DNA from: Chitinophaga varians
GTDB taxonomy: Bacteria; Bacteroidota; Bacteroidia; Chitinophagales; Chitinophagaceae
Assembly (NCBI RefSeq): GCF_014529945.1
Contig: NZ_JACVFB010000001.1
Coordinates: 1,550,001-1,614,000, forward strand
Reading direction: 5' to 3'
DNA length: 64,000 bases
Shown here: in pieces, positions 42,562 through 51,144 of the stretch
Numbering within the stretch: the stretch's first letter is position 1
Layout of the letters: every line of letters begins with the position of its first letter
Notes under the pieces: generated by a model
What the model was told of the DNA's origin: nothing
Seen by the model: the letters and a program-made list of their open reading frames with translations, nothing else
The model's database searches: none
Program-made: the position numbers and the translations under genes

Positions 42562-43248
42562 ATGAAAAAATTATCCCTGTTACTGACGATGAGCGCTCTG
42601 GCGTTAGGTATAAAAACGCAGGCGCAAGACGCTCCCCGCTTCCGGATTGCAGCGCATGGCGGCTACAGCTACCGCATCGGCAAAGTGCCTTCCTCTTTTT
42701 CCGGTGATACCCGCGACTATATGAAGAAACTGAAATCCGGTTTTAATGTAGGTGCGGATGTGCAATACTACTTCAATGATGAATGGGGCGTAGGTGTCAA
42801 ATACCTGCGGTTCCAGGCGTCGGGAAATGGTGTGATCTATGTTGATGACCCCGCGGATGGCCGCACGCGCACTAATGTGTCAGACAATATCGGCATTAGT
42901 TTTTACGGTGCTACCTTCTGCGGTCGCGTCTATACGAAAAAAGACTACAGCCAGGCTTTTCTGATCGGCGCTGCACTGGGCTATATGCGTTACCGTGACA
43001 ACGGCGGCGTATCTGCGTATCCGGTGACGATCAGAGGAGGAGCTTTGGGTACAGGCCTGGATGTGGGCTACGATATCCGGATTGCCCGTAAGCTATACGC
43101 CGGCGCCCAGTTTTCTTATCTGGCCGGAACATTGGGCCGCATCACCATTGAGCAACCTAACATGACGGTGAGAAGAGAACTGAAAGATGATCAAAAGGAA
43201 AACCTGGCGCATCTCAGCTTGTCAGTAGGGCTGCGCTTCCATCTCTGA
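42562..43248 (+). CDS. Outer-membrane beta-barrel protein
   Basis: A 228-residue exported protein with a signal peptide (about 1-21) and alternating strands of an eight-stranded OmpA/OmpW-like barrel (e.g. FNVGADVQYYFNDEWGVGVKY, YAGAQFSYLAGTLGRITIE in shorter form), ending LSVGLRFHL. Function unknown, probably structural or a small porin. Its stop codon directly touches that of the convergent metallophosphatase: TGATCA at 43246-43251 provides both stops. Confidence 0.82.
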   Translation: MKKLSLLLTMSALALGIKTQAQDAPRFRIAAHGGYSYRIGKVPSSFSGDTRDYMKKLKSGFNVGADVQYYFNDEWGVGVKYLRFQASGNGVIYVDDPADGRTRTNVSDNIGISFYGATFCGRVYTKKDYSQAFLIGAALGYMRYRDNGGVSAYPVTIRGGALGTGLDVGYDIRIARKLYAGAQFSYLAGTLGRITIEQPNMTVRRELKDDQKENLAHLSLSVGLRFHL

Positions 43249-44097
43249 TCAGTCTTTCCAGTTGTATTGGGTCAATTGGTTGGTAAGCCGCTGACTGACA
43301 ACTTCCAGCGCGCCAAATCCGGCTGCATCGTGTTCTAAGATCAACATACATCCTTCCGGTAGAATCCCGCTGGGGCCAAACTCCAGCTCACTGACCTTCA
43401 CGGACTGCGTAATGCCGTTGACGTCAGCTTCCTGCCGGAAGGGTTCTCCGGTATGCCCGTAAAAGTGAAAGAGGACAGGCACATGGTCGAGCACATCACG
43501 GATAGCCCCCATGCCGTAACCCCGCTGGCTGCTGTCGTCTTTATCATGGGTCAGCAGGATATCAAGGTGACCGCTGCTTTTGAGCAGCCTTTTGACCTCC
43601 CGTTGTTCATATTCCTGAATGAAACGTTGGTCTGTTCTGCCTTTGGCGTCCCCGATACGACCGATGCCCGCAAGGTATAACACTTCCTGCCCTTTACGCA
43701 GCTCCTGTTTTACACCGGAGCGGCAAACGAATACACGTTGATATACATCTATCGGAAAGCGGGACAGCGTCGCGTGGGTCTGTTCCAGTTTGTCGAGAAA
43801 ATCATGGTCTTCATGATTGCCACGTACACAGATCATATGGATGTCGAGCCGGTCCAGCAATTGCCGGATGGCCTGGCGCTCCTGTATGAAGTCATCATGA
43901 AATCCCAGCTCGTCGCGGTTATGCCGCGCATGTTTCAATGTGGCCTTGTCGAGATGGTGGATATCCGGATAGGCGCCCATGTCGCCGCATTGCAGAATGA
44001 AATCAATCTTTTTGCCGGTTTGTTGCTGGTAAAGATCTGCCAGTTTAAAGGGTAACAACAGTTTGCCGTGTACATCGGCGAATACAGCTAGTCTCAT
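43249..44097 (-). CDS. Calcineurin-like metallophosphoesterase
   Basis: A 282-residue cytosolic phosphoesterase with the family's metal motifs in order: ADVHGK (D-x-H), QCGDMGAYPD (GD), VRGNHEDHDF (GNHE), LLTHDKDD and FYGHTGEP (GH). The ATG at 44097 places the first motif at residues 6-10, as usual; the longer frame runs into the upstream gene. Substrate unknown. It follows the acetyltransferase gene by 44 bp on the same strand. Confidence 0.87.
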   Translation of the reverse strand: MRLAVFADVHGKLLLPFKLADLYQQQTGKKIDFILQCGDMGAYPDIHHLDKATLKHARHNRDELGFHDDFIQERQAIRQLLDRLDIHMICVRGNHEDHDFLDKLEQTHATLSRFPIDVYQRVFVCRSGVKQELRKGQEVLYLAGIGRIGDAKGRTDQRFIQEYEQREVKRLLKSSGHLDILLTHDKDDSSQRGYGMGAIRDVLDHVPVLFHFYGHTGEPFRQEADVNGITQSVKVSELEFGPSGILPEGCMLILEHDAAGFGALEVVSQRLTNQLTQYNWKD

Positions 44098-44141
44098 CGT
44101 GAAAACAAACAAATAAGCTGCGAAAGTACGAAAAATACAGC

Positions 44142-44852
44142 TTAGCCAATGGAGAGGGTGCTGCCGTAACAAAGCAGGCCTGCTTTACGGGCTACGCTGC
44201 GGGAGGCATGATTGTTCCAGGAGGTGCTGTAGAGTGGCAATACACCGGATTTACGCACCATCGCTGCCCAACCGGCGAGTGCCGCGGCGGCATATCCTTT
44301 TCCTCTGAAAGGGGCTAATGTTTCAATACCGGCTTCATGTGCAGCGGCGGTGATGCGTACACTTCGGCAAACGGAAACAACCTGTCCTTCTATTACTACG
44401 GCGGCGCAGGGCTGCACATAATCGAGGTCCGGTCCCAGCCAGGCAAAATCGGGGCCTAACAAAGCGGTATGCTCCGGGGTGAGGTGTATGCCGGGTGCTG
44501 CAACAGTAAAGGTCTCTGGCACCAGAAACGAAGGTCCGGCCTCGCATTTGCCGCTTTGTAATAAATGCTGGTATTGCGCCACCTGCTGCGGCGGATGCGC
44601 AGGCATGCCGGTGGGAGGTTCTGTAGCGGCCAGCGCCTCTAAAGCCTGTACCAGGGTGTTGGACACGTCGTGCCGGTATCTGCATACAGGCGTACCCGTT
44701 ACAGGGAGGCCCAGGAAAAACAGGGGAGCAGGCCCTCTATCAGGCCACGGCTCATTAGCCTGTTGCATCCGGCCTTGAGCGTCATATGTGAAAAGGACGT
44801 CGGCATGTAGCTGCATCAACGTGGCTGTCGTCAGGTCATTCATAGCTGTCAT
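44142..44852 (-). CDS. GNAT-family N-acetyltransferase
   Basis: A 236-residue protein whose C-terminal part (about 150-236) has the GNAT acetyl-CoA site, IETLAPFRGKGYAAAAL, and the ending YSTSWNNHASRSVARKAGLL. The N-terminal 130 residues show no clear domain. The substrate is unknown. It precedes the metallophosphatase on the same strand, so they may be co-transcribed. Confidence 0.83.
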   Translation of the reverse strand: MTAMNDLTTATLMQLHADVLFTYDAQGRMQQANEPWPDRGPAPLFFLGLPVTGTPVCRYRHDVSNTLVQALEALAATEPPTGMPAHPPQQVAQYQHLLQSGKCEAGPSFLVPETFTVAAPGIHLTPEHTALLGPDFAWLGPDLDYVQPCAAVVIEGQVVSVCRSVRITAAAHEAGIETLAPFRGKGYAAAALAGWAAMVRKSGVLPLYSTSWNNHASRSVARKAGLLCYGSTLSIG

Positions 44853-44904
44853 CGCTGCAAGTTATCCCAATTAATAATTATCTTCCGGAAAATTACGTTA
44901 ACCT

Positions 44905-45426
44905 ATGTACAAAGCAACAGCCCTCCTGATCATGGTCCTATTCATGGTAACTTCGGTCGTGGCACAGCGCAGGCCGCAAAACAAAACGCAGGTGGTCCGG
45001 ATGGTGGATAAAATTAATAGCGATCCATCGCTGAGGAAGGTGACGCTGAATAACCAGGCGTGGCAGAAAGGTATAAAGGGTGGTAGATTGACCGGTTTTT
45101 ATAAAGATAGCCTGCTGGTGAAAGTGGTCCGCCGGGTAAGGGATTCCGGCGGTATAGAAGTGGTAACGTTCTATTTCAGTGGCAACGAACTTATATACGT
45201 ACATGAGCGATATGATATGTTCTATTATGATGAAAAGAAAAAAGCCCAGCGTACTGATTCTCTGGAGAGGAACTTTGACGGAAGCTATTATTTTTCCGGT
45301 AAGAAAATGATGGATGCGACGACGTTGGGACATAATCGTTTTGAGGATGATTCAATTAGTGCTGAGGAGGTGTGGCCACGGGAAGCCGCCGTCTGCAAGC
45401 GTTTGCTGGCCCGCGGAAAAGAGTAG
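44905..45426 (+). CDS. Secreted protein, paralog 1 of a tandem pair
   Basis: A 173-residue exported protein of unknown function with signal peptide (about 1-20, ending VVAQ). It shares with the next gene the conserved C-terminal blocks FYYDEKKK, RTDSLERNF, GHNRFEDD and AAVCKRLLAR. The sequence suggests a small beta-rich fold. The two genes are separated by 23 bp and are probably co-transcribed. Confidence 0.72.
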   Translation: MYKATALLIMVLFMVTSVVAQRRPQNKTQVVRMVDKINSDPSLRKVTLNNQAWQKGIKGGRLTGFYKDSLLVKVVRRVRDSGGIEVVTFYFSGNELIYVHERYDMFYYDEKKKAQRTDSLERNFDGSYYFSGKKMMDATTLGHNRFEDDSISAEEVWPREAAVCKRLLARGKE

Positions 45427-45449
45427 CTAAAAAATAAAATAATCAATTG

Positions 45450-45980
45450 ATGAATAAAGCAATAGGACTGCTGGCAGCCATTTTACTGACTGTTATCGCT
45501 ACAGCGGCACAGAACCGGCTGAAGGAGAAGACAGCCATCAGGCAGCTGGTGCAGCAGATCAACCGTGATAGCGCCCTGAAGCCGGTTACGTTGACAAACG
45601 AGGAATGGATGGAACAGATGACCGACGGTGGCGGCAGTCTCACAGGGTATTACAAAAACAAGTTACTGGTTAAGGCGGTTCGTTGGATCGGTTATTCCAG
45701 CGGCGTGGAAATAGTGGAGTCCTACTTCCACAATAACGAGCTGATATTTGTATACGTGCAGGCTGATATTTTTTACTACGATGAAAAAAAGGGAGTCCTT
45801 AGAACGGACTCCCTGGAACGGAATTTTGAGGGAAGGTATTATTTTTCAGACAAAAAAATGGTAGACAGTGCAACGTTGGGCCATAACCGTTTTGAGGATG
45901 ATACGTTGGACCCCGGGAAGGTATGGCCTCAGGAAGCCGCCACCTGCAAGCGTTTGCTGGCCCGCAGGGCGGCGCAGTAG
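45450..45980 (+). CDS. Secreted protein, paralog 2 of a tandem pair
   Basis: A 176-residue exported protein (signal peptide about 1-21, ending ATAAQ), clearly related to the preceding gene: FYYDEKKG, RTDSLERNF, ATLGHNRFEDD and AATCKRLLAR recur at the same positions. The ATG at 45450 is preferred over the TTG one codon upstream. Function unknown. Convergent with the phospholipase-C-like gene, 1 nt apart. Confidence 0.72.
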   Translation: MNKAIGLLAAILLTVIATAAQNRLKEKTAIRQLVQQINRDSALKPVTLTNEEWMEQMTDGGGSLTGYYKNKLLVKAVRWIGYSSGVEIVESYFHNNELIFVYVQADIFYYDEKKGVLRTDSLERNFEGRYYFSDKKMVDSATLGHNRFEDDTLDPGKVWPQEAATCKRLLARRAAQ

Positions 45981-45981
45981 T

Positions 45982-47724
45982 TTATAACAGAATGTCGATG
46001 TCTGCGGCGGTGAAGTACCGGGGCACTTCATGTCCGGAATAGACAGCGCCATATCGCAGTTTCAGCGGCAGTATAAATTGAAGCGGGATACGTGCCCAGC
46101 TGTTCATGTTTTCTACGTTGATGTTTAATAAGGAAGATAACTGTATCCCCAGGGAGGGCACAAATATAAAGGTGGTGCGGCTCCGGGTAAACTGCGCACC
46201 GGTTTCAGCGTAAGTATACAGCCCAATGAACCGTTTGTTACTCACCCAGTAGTCGAAGTTGCCCTTGATGCCCACCCTGACCTGCTGTGCGGCGGTAGTG
46301 GGTTTTTCCGCGCCATTGTCTTTCAGATTGGCAAAGCTGCCGGAAATCGTATAGCCGAGCCAGTAGTCCATCAGCCCTTTTTTACCACCATCACTATTAT
46401 AGTCAAAGTGTTTGAGGAAGTTGCCCGCATTGATGCGTATCTCGGGGCCCAGCAGGTAGTGGTCCGCGAAAGCGGTGCCGCTGATGAGGCCTATGGACAC
46501 GGAGTTGCCTACGCGGGCACGTACAAAGTCGCGGTAACGCAGCGGTGCATTTGCCTGCCGCATGGCGCTGGTGATAGTGCCCCGGTTGTCAAACAACGCG
46601 TCCATATCGGAGCGGTAGGGAATGGGTACCCATGCCAGACTGGGGATGTGAAAGATGAGGTAGAGCGGCTGATCGGACCGCCTGTCGGGAATTTTATCCA
46701 TAAAGGCGGTGAAGCCGGTCCCGGCTGCGCCGCGTTGGAAAGCATCGCTCAGGTCTTGCAGTGACAAGGTGACCGCATGGATGATCCGTTCTGCCTCCGG
46801 CGTAAAGGTCTCATAGCGTATAGCCTTCAGCGTGGACTCTTTCTGCCAGCTGTGATGCGGGTTGTTGAACTGGCCATCACCGTAGGCATGCCATATTTCA
46901 CCTTTACGGTTCACGACAGTACAGCCGTTGGCGGAGTAAAAGTCGTGCAGCGATTTGTTGTTGGTGATGGATTCAAAGATGGTGCGGTTCACCACAAGGT
47001 GTCCTGCGGAGAAGGCATCTTCCAGAAAGTGATCAGCGAAGGCGTTGAAGAGCATGGCATAAAACAACAGCTGTTGGGAGGTCTCTTCATTTTGCCGCGA
47101 CAGCAGCCCGCTTTGCTCTGCCAGATCTATCGCCAACACATGCAGGGTAACGTACATATTGATGGCGTTGGTGCGTCCCAGTTTTTTAAAGATACTGTCT
47201 ACCAATGCCGGTTTCTGACAGAGGCGAACAGAGGCTTTGTTGAAATGCCGTAGCTGTTCAGGGAAGCCCTTGCGGTATTCATAAAAATGGGAGAGGTTCA
47301 CGGCGGCTTTCAGAGCATAGCTGAAGTCCAGCTTGGACAGTTTGCCGTCGGGCGCAGCGGTGTAGCCCATTTCGATGTAATGATCGTGTAACTTGATGAT
47401 CCTTTCCATAACGGAGTGCTGATAATGCAGCTGTTCTTCCAGCAACAGCGGATTGCGCTCGTGGTCGCCGCTGAGGCCGTTCAGAACACCATAGGAGATA
47501 CGGCTTTGGTCAGGACCGGAAAAGGTGCCGAAATAATAACGGCCCTGGTCGTCTGACCGGATATCCAGGTAGCTCAACAACTGTGCTTTGTTGTTGTCCG
47601 GTAATGACTTTAAAAAACGCAGAAATGCCGCGTCGCCGATCAGTTTGTGTTCTCCGTAGTTGTAGGCAAATAAGCGCCCCGATGTAATGGTTAATGTAAT
47701 GGCAATAATGAGTAGTCCCTTCAT
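45982..47724 (-). CDS. Exported phospholipase-C-like protein with C-terminal barrel-like region
   Basis: A 580-residue exported protein with signal peptide (about 1-20). YNYGEHKLIGD at the mature N-terminus, SGDHE, and the helix ADHFLEDAFSAGH resemble the histidine/aspartate pattern of zinc-dependent phospholipase C/P1-nuclease folds (H-x3-D-x5-H). The last 180 residues (about 400-580) alternate like an outer-membrane barrel (VSIGLISGTAFADHYLLGPE, LMDYWLGYTISGSFANL). No known protein of this combination is recalled. Enzymatic activity is inferred from motif only. Confidence 0.6.
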   Translation of the reverse strand: MKGLLIIAITLTITSGRLFAYNYGEHKLIGDAAFLRFLKSLPDNNKAQLLSYLDIRSDDQGRYYFGTFSGPDQSRISYGVLNGLSGDHERNPLLLEEQLHYQHSVMERIIKLHDHYIEMGYTAAPDGKLSKLDFSYALKAAVNLSHFYEYRKGFPEQLRHFNKASVRLCQKPALVDSIFKKLGRTNAINMYVTLHVLAIDLAEQSGLLSRQNEETSQQLLFYAMLFNAFADHFLEDAFSAGHLVVNRTIFESITNNKSLHDFYSANGCTVVNRKGEIWHAYGDGQFNNPHHSWQKESTLKAIRYETFTPEAERIIHAVTLSLQDLSDAFQRGAAGTGFTAFMDKIPDRRSDQPLYLIFHIPSLAWVPIPYRSDMDALFDNRGTITSAMRQANAPLRYRDFVRARVGNSVSIGLISGTAFADHYLLGPEIRINAGNFLKHFDYNSDGGKKGLMDYWLGYTISGSFANLKDNGAEKPTTAAQQVRVGIKGNFDYWVSNKRFIGLYTYAETGAQFTRSRTTFIFVPSLGIQLSSLLNINVENMNSWARIPLQFILPLKLRYGAVYSGHEVPRYFTAADIDILL

Positions 47725-47891
47725 ATTTTGGGTTGTAGTTCACAGATAGATATTTTGCTGAGACAGTTAGAGGGACGAAAAACTTAAAATAAAGGTATTT
47801 TTAGGGGATGGCAATGAAAAACAGACAACATTTTTGAAAGACGGGAAAAATCCCGGTATGCCTGTACGAATTATCCCTGAAAAATAATAGC

Positions 47892-48269
47892 ATGAAAAAC
47901 AAGCTGAGGAGAATGGTCATCAACGACCGGATTTATCTGTATCGTATTCAAAAGCGGTATGTATCGCCATTGCAAGGCTGGGTCATCCTGAAAGTATTCC
48001 TGGAAGGCTACCGGCTTACGCCGCTGGTCGTAGAATGTTTGGTGGCGGAAGATCTGATATTGGGTAACCCTTTGTTTACCGGAACGAAATTGTTTAATAA
48101 AAATACGCAGGCATTTTGTGAGGTGAACCTGAATTATCCCCGTTTCATTAGGGAGCTGATTGAATGCGGCTTTAGTCGTGGCTGGACCGGCATCGAAAAA
48201 ATTGACAAGCAGGATGGACTTGTTTATCTGGAGGAACTGGGCTACGATATCTCACCGTTACAAAGCTGA
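47892..48269 (+). CDS. Hypothetical protein
   Basis: A 125-residue protein without signal peptide or membrane segment. It has the basic start MKNKLRRMVINDRIYLYR and a helical C-terminus. No family is recognised. It is supported by a clean frame between non-coding gaps and by Bacteroidota-like codon use. A role cannot be proposed. Confidence 0.6.
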   Translation: MKNKLRRMVINDRIYLYRIQKRYVSPLQGWVILKVFLEGYRLTPLVVECLVAEDLILGNPLFTGTKLFNKNTQAFCEVNLNYPRFIRELIECGFSRGWTGIEKIDKQDGLVYLEELGYDISPLQS

Positions 48270-48318
48270 TTCTTCCTCCTTTTACAGGAAATATCATGGT
48301 TGTTATTTGAAAAAATAG

Positions 48319-48326
48319 TACATTTG
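48319..48326 (+). promoter_or_regulatory. -7 box of the small membrane-protein pair
   Basis: TACATTTG, exact TAnnTTTG match, 16 nt before the ATG at 48343. A TTG at 48300-48302 lies 16 nt upstream of it. Confidence 0.5.
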
Positions 48327-48342
48327 GCCTAAATTTAAAGTT

Positions 48343-48543
48343 ATGACCGAATATACCACCATGAACGAAGAGGAAGACGACAAGAAATCCTTTATTCAAC
48401 GGCTGAGAGACAGCGTGTTGCCCATCAAACCAGAGGACTCCGGGCTGAAGAAAGTGATGAAACAGATCGGGTTTGTGGCCTTTCTGGGAGTAGCAGGCGT
48501 AGTATCTGCCTTGCTGGCCATTGCGGTGTCCTTTGCCCTGTAA
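48343..48543 (+). CDS. Small single-TM protein
   Basis: A 66-residue protein with an acidic start (MTEYTTMNEEEDDKK) and one C-terminal membrane segment (about 44-65, GFVAFLGVAGVVSALLAIAV). It resembles DUF5808/tail-anchored-like small proteins only in general layout. It follows a good -7 box and is 1 nt from the next gene, so they are co-transcribed. Confidence 0.65.
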   Translation: MTEYTTMNEEEDDKKSFIQRLRDSVLPIKPEDSGLKKVMKQIGFVAFLGVAGVVSALLAIAVSFAL

Positions 48544-48544
48544 C

Positions 48545-48910
48545 ATGAAACGGCTGTTTTACATATCCGGTATAAGTGGCCTGTTATGGCTGATCGTGCA
48601 TCTGGGCCGATGGAGCGGACACCCGCTGCCCTGGCTGAACGGGCACCTGACCGACCTGATCGTGGTGCCATTAATAGCGCAGGTATGCCTGGTAGTGGTA
48701 CAGCGCTGGATTGTACGGCGCAGCGACTATCTGCTGCCGCTTGGATATGTGTTGTTTATTGCCTGTTACGTGTCTGTGGTTTTTGAATGGGTGATGCCGC
48801 ATTATTCACCCCGGTATACCGGCGACTGGCTGGATGTAGCGGCTTATTTTGCCGGTGCTGCGGGGTATTACGGCTGGCAACACTGGCCGGTGATGACACA
48901 GGCGCGATAG
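48545..48910 (+). CDS. Small integral membrane protein (annotated elsewhere as Mg-citrate transporter-like)
   Basis: A 121-residue membrane protein with about three to four hydrophobic segments and the conserved tail FEWVMPHYSPRYTGDWLDVAAYFAGA in shortened view (SPRYTGDWLD). I recall Bacteroidota homologs labelled magnesium citrate secondary transporter, but the length is far too short for a full transporter, so that name is doubtful. The ATG at 48545 gives a normal N-terminal membrane start. Confidence 0.6.
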   Translation: MKRLFYISGISGLLWLIVHLGRWSGHPLPWLNGHLTDLIVVPLIAQVCLVVVQRWIVRRSDYLLPLGYVLFIACYVSVVFEWVMPHYSPRYTGDWLDVAAYFAGAAGYYGWQHWPVMTQAR

Positions 48911-48921
48911 CAGGTAATCAA

Positions 48922-48960
48922 CGCTGTTCCTTGTTCCGCCCGTTGGAACAAGGAACAGCG
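48922..48960. terminator. Perfect 16-bp hairpin between convergent genes
   Basis: CGCTGTTCCTTGTTCC (48922-48937) and its exact complement (48945-48960) around a 7-nt loop. No U-tract, but the stem is strong enough to act in both directions. Confidence 0.65.
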
Positions 48961-48971
48961 GGATCAGTGAC

Positions 48972-49421
48972 TTAACCGTGCATCCCTACGGTGTAACCAC
49001 CGGGTACTGTCCGGAAAGCGATGTTCAGTTTATTCCAGGTACCAATCATCGCTACTGACAGCGCGATATCGGCAATCTGTTCTTTGCTGAAATGTTTTGC
49101 CAGTTCATCATAAATTTCATCTTCCATATGGTTCACATTCAGTGCTTCTGCAAAAGCTAAAGCGGCTCTTTCTGCTTCGCTGTAATAAGGCGTTTCGCGC
49201 CATGCCGGCAAGGAATACAGCCGTTGTACATCTTCCCCATTGTGAACGGCATCTTTGAAATGCATGTCCAGACAATAAGCGCAGCCGTTGATCTGAGACA
49301 TACGCGTGTTGATCAGTTCATGCAGCTTCTGGTCCAGCCCCTGACGGAGATAAGCGCCAGTTTTAAACAGCCCGTCTGAAAATCCTTTGTTAACCTCTCC
49401 GAAAGAAATTCTTGCTTCCAT
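48972..49421 (-). CDS. AhpD-like carboxymuconolactone decarboxylase family protein
   Basis: A 149-residue protein with the peroxidase-like motif CAYCLDMH (C-x2-C-x3-H, about residues 47-54) inside a helical bundle, typical of AhpD-like alkylhydroperoxidases. Likely role: peroxide or other redox stress. It is divergent from an AraC gene, and a DUF417 gene follows on the other strand, suggesting a redox-stress module. Confidence 0.88.
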   Translation of the reverse strand: MEARISFGEVNKGFSDGLFKTGAYLRQGLDQKLHELINTRMSQINGCAYCLDMHFKDAVHNGEDVQRLYSLPAWRETPYYSEAERAALAFAEALNVNHMEDEIYDELAKHFSKEQIADIALSVAMIGTWNKLNIAFRTVPGGYTVGMHG

Positions 49422-49535
49422 TTTTTATCGTTTTAATTTTGATGAATATTTGTTTTGATAAGATGACAACCTGATATTTCGATTTTGGACATCATTTTTA
49501 AATATTTTTTAATTTTATTTGAAAATGATTGTTTA

Positions 49536-49543
49536 TAAATTTG
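49536..49543 (+). promoter_or_regulatory. -7 box upstream of the AraC gene
   Basis: TAAATTTG, exact TAnnTTTG match, 42 nt before the ATG at 49586. A TTTG lies only 14 nt upstream of it, shorter than the usual spacer. Confidence 0.35.
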
Positions 49544-49585
49544 TTAGATCGATTTGAGCATTTGTCAGGTCAATAAAATCAGTAA

Positions 49586-50446
49586 ATGAAAGCAGTACAT
49601 ACAGATACACAGGAGTTGCTCTTTGGATTGGACCAGGAAGCATCGGCCGCTTTATCTCAGCCGTCGCAGTTTGCGGAATATGTCGTTTTATTTGTTCCCG
49701 CAGGAAAAGGAGTATTTCATGCTGACTTTTCCACGACAGCTTTTAACGGGCCGGTGTTGTTGTTTGCTACGCCCTTTCAGTTGCTGCGCCTCGAAGCGGA
49801 GGAGGACCTGCCTTATTTCCGGCTGCGCTTTCACGGCGATTTTTATTGTATTGAACATCACCGGGCGGAGGTGGCCTGTAACGGCTCCCTCTTTAACAAT
49901 ATCTATCAGCAACCATATATACCGCTCTCCAAAGAAGAATCCCTTGGTTTTTTCCAGTTGATCACGCAACTGGAGGCGGAGTTTAAGCAACAGGCTCCAT
50001 CGGATATGGTGCTCAAAGCTTATCTGCAGCTGCTGCTGGCCAAGTCCAGCGCCATCAGGCAAAAGACGCAGGTGGTTACGCAGGAGAGCCCGCAGCCGGA
50101 TGATCAGATGGAACGTTTCCGTGTGCTGCTGGACCAGCATTACCTCACCTTGCACAAACCAGCGGACTATGCCGAACTGCTGGCCATTTCTCCCAATCAC
50201 TTCACTAAAAAGTGTACCCGCTATTTTGGTAAATCGCCTTCCCGCCTGATCCAGGAACGCCTGGTACTGGAAGCCAAGAAACAACTGCACCTTACCCGCA
50301 AAAGCATCAAGGAGATCGCCTACGCGCTGCGGTTTGATGATGAGTTTTATTTTAGCCGCTTCTTTAAGAAAAATACCGGCGTATCGCCGCAAACATTCCG
50401 GCAGCGGACAGGTATCTCCATCGTGGCAGATTTATCCATGCAATAG
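49586..50446 (+). CDS. AraC-family regulator
   Basis: A 286-residue regulator with an N-terminal cupin-like domain (about 10-110) and a C-terminal HTH (about 180-286: DYAELLAISPNHFTKKCTRY, then LRFDDEFYFSRFFKKNTGVS). It is divergent from the AhpD-like gene and followed by a DUF417 gene, an arrangement like E. coli RclR with RclC. Control of an oxidant or electrophile response is inferred; no sensor cysteines can be assigned with confidence. Confidence 0.87.
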   Translation: MKAVHTDTQELLFGLDQEASAALSQPSQFAEYVVLFVPAGKGVFHADFSTTAFNGPVLLFATPFQLLRLEAEEDLPYFRLRFHGDFYCIEHHRAEVACNGSLFNNIYQQPYIPLSKEESLGFFQLITQLEAEFKQQAPSDMVLKAYLQLLLAKSSAIRQKTQVVTQESPQPDDQMERFRVLLDQHYLTLHKPADYAELLAISPNHFTKKCTRYFGKSPSRLIQERLVLEAKKQLHLTRKSIKEIAYALRFDDEFYFSRFFKKNTGVSPQTFRQRTGISIVADLSMQ

Positions 50447-50482
50447 CCTTTTCCCTCCATGGCCCGGCGCCAATGCTCATTC

Positions 50483-50490
50483 TACATTTG
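50483..50490 (+). promoter_or_regulatory. -7 box of the DUF417 gene
   Basis: TACATTTG, exact TAnnTTTG match, 30 nt before the ATG at 50521; no -33 partner at the right distance. Confidence 0.45.
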
Positions 50491-50520
50491 TATCGTTATT
50501 CATTTTTAAAAAACGAACAA

Positions 50521-51096
50521 ATGAAAGCCATGAACAAAGTCCTGCATGCAATCGCCAATCTCGACCAGCTGGGAAAAAAAGTAGTACGCTGGGGAATCGT
50601 CATCGTTTTTGTCTGGATAGGCGCCCTGAAATTCTTTACCTACGAAGCAGACGGCATCGTTCCTTTCGTGGCCAACAGTCCCTTTATGTCTTTCTTTTAC
50701 AATACCCCTGAGGAATACAAAACACATATGAACAAAGAAGGGGAGTTGATAGCCGCCAATCACACCTGGCATGAAAACAACCATACATACGGCTTCTCCC
50801 GTGGACTGGGAGTTTTCCTGATCACCCTGGCTGTACTGGTGGCCATATACCGCATTGCGCCACTCGCCAGTGTGATAGGCAGCGCACTGGTATTTATCAT
50901 GACCATCGGTACACTTTCGTTCCTGGTCACCACACCGGAATCCTGGGTGCCGCATCTGACGGACCATCAATGGGGATTTCCCTATCTCTCCGGTCGCGGC
51001 CGGCTCGTGATCAAAGATGTTCTCATCATGGGCGGCGCATTGATCACAATGAGTGAATCGGCGGGTATTTATCTGCGGCGCAAAGGCATAAAGTAG
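50521..51096 (+). CDS. DUF417 membrane protein (YkgB/RclC-like)
   Basis: A 191-residue membrane protein with four hydrophobic segments (about 22-40, 97-118, 120-145 and 163-180). The start RWGIVIVFVWIGALKFFTYEADGI and FVANSPFMS match DUF417, the family of RclC, an inner-membrane protein of the reactive-chlorine response in E. coli. The ATG at 50521 follows a -7 box and gives a normal start. Context (AraC, AhpD-like) supports a redox-stress role, without proof. Confidence 0.85.
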   Translation: MKAMNKVLHAIANLDQLGKKVVRWGIVIVFVWIGALKFFTYEADGIVPFVANSPFMSFFYNTPEEYKTHMNKEGELIAANHTWHENNHTYGFSRGLGVFLITLAVLVAIYRIAPLASVIGSALVFIMTIGTLSFLVTTPESWVPHLTDHQWGFPYLSGRGRLVIKDVLIMGGALITMSESAGIYLRRKGIK

Positions 51097-51144
51097 TGTA
51101 GCCCTGACCGTTTTTTTAATATCTTTACCAGCTGCAAAAATTAA

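Noticed and set aside
48545..48910. Literal reading as a magnesium citrate transporter
   Set aside because: At 121 residues it is far shorter than real secondary citrate transporters; the label seems to be a propagated name, so only a small membrane protein is called.
49554..49563. TTGAGCATTT upstream of the AraC gene at 49586, resembling the start of the 17-nt operator at 12519
   Set aside because: Only the first 10 bases match and the distance to the start codon differs (22 nt from its end, against 35 nt for the full element). Likely chance in AT-rich DNA.
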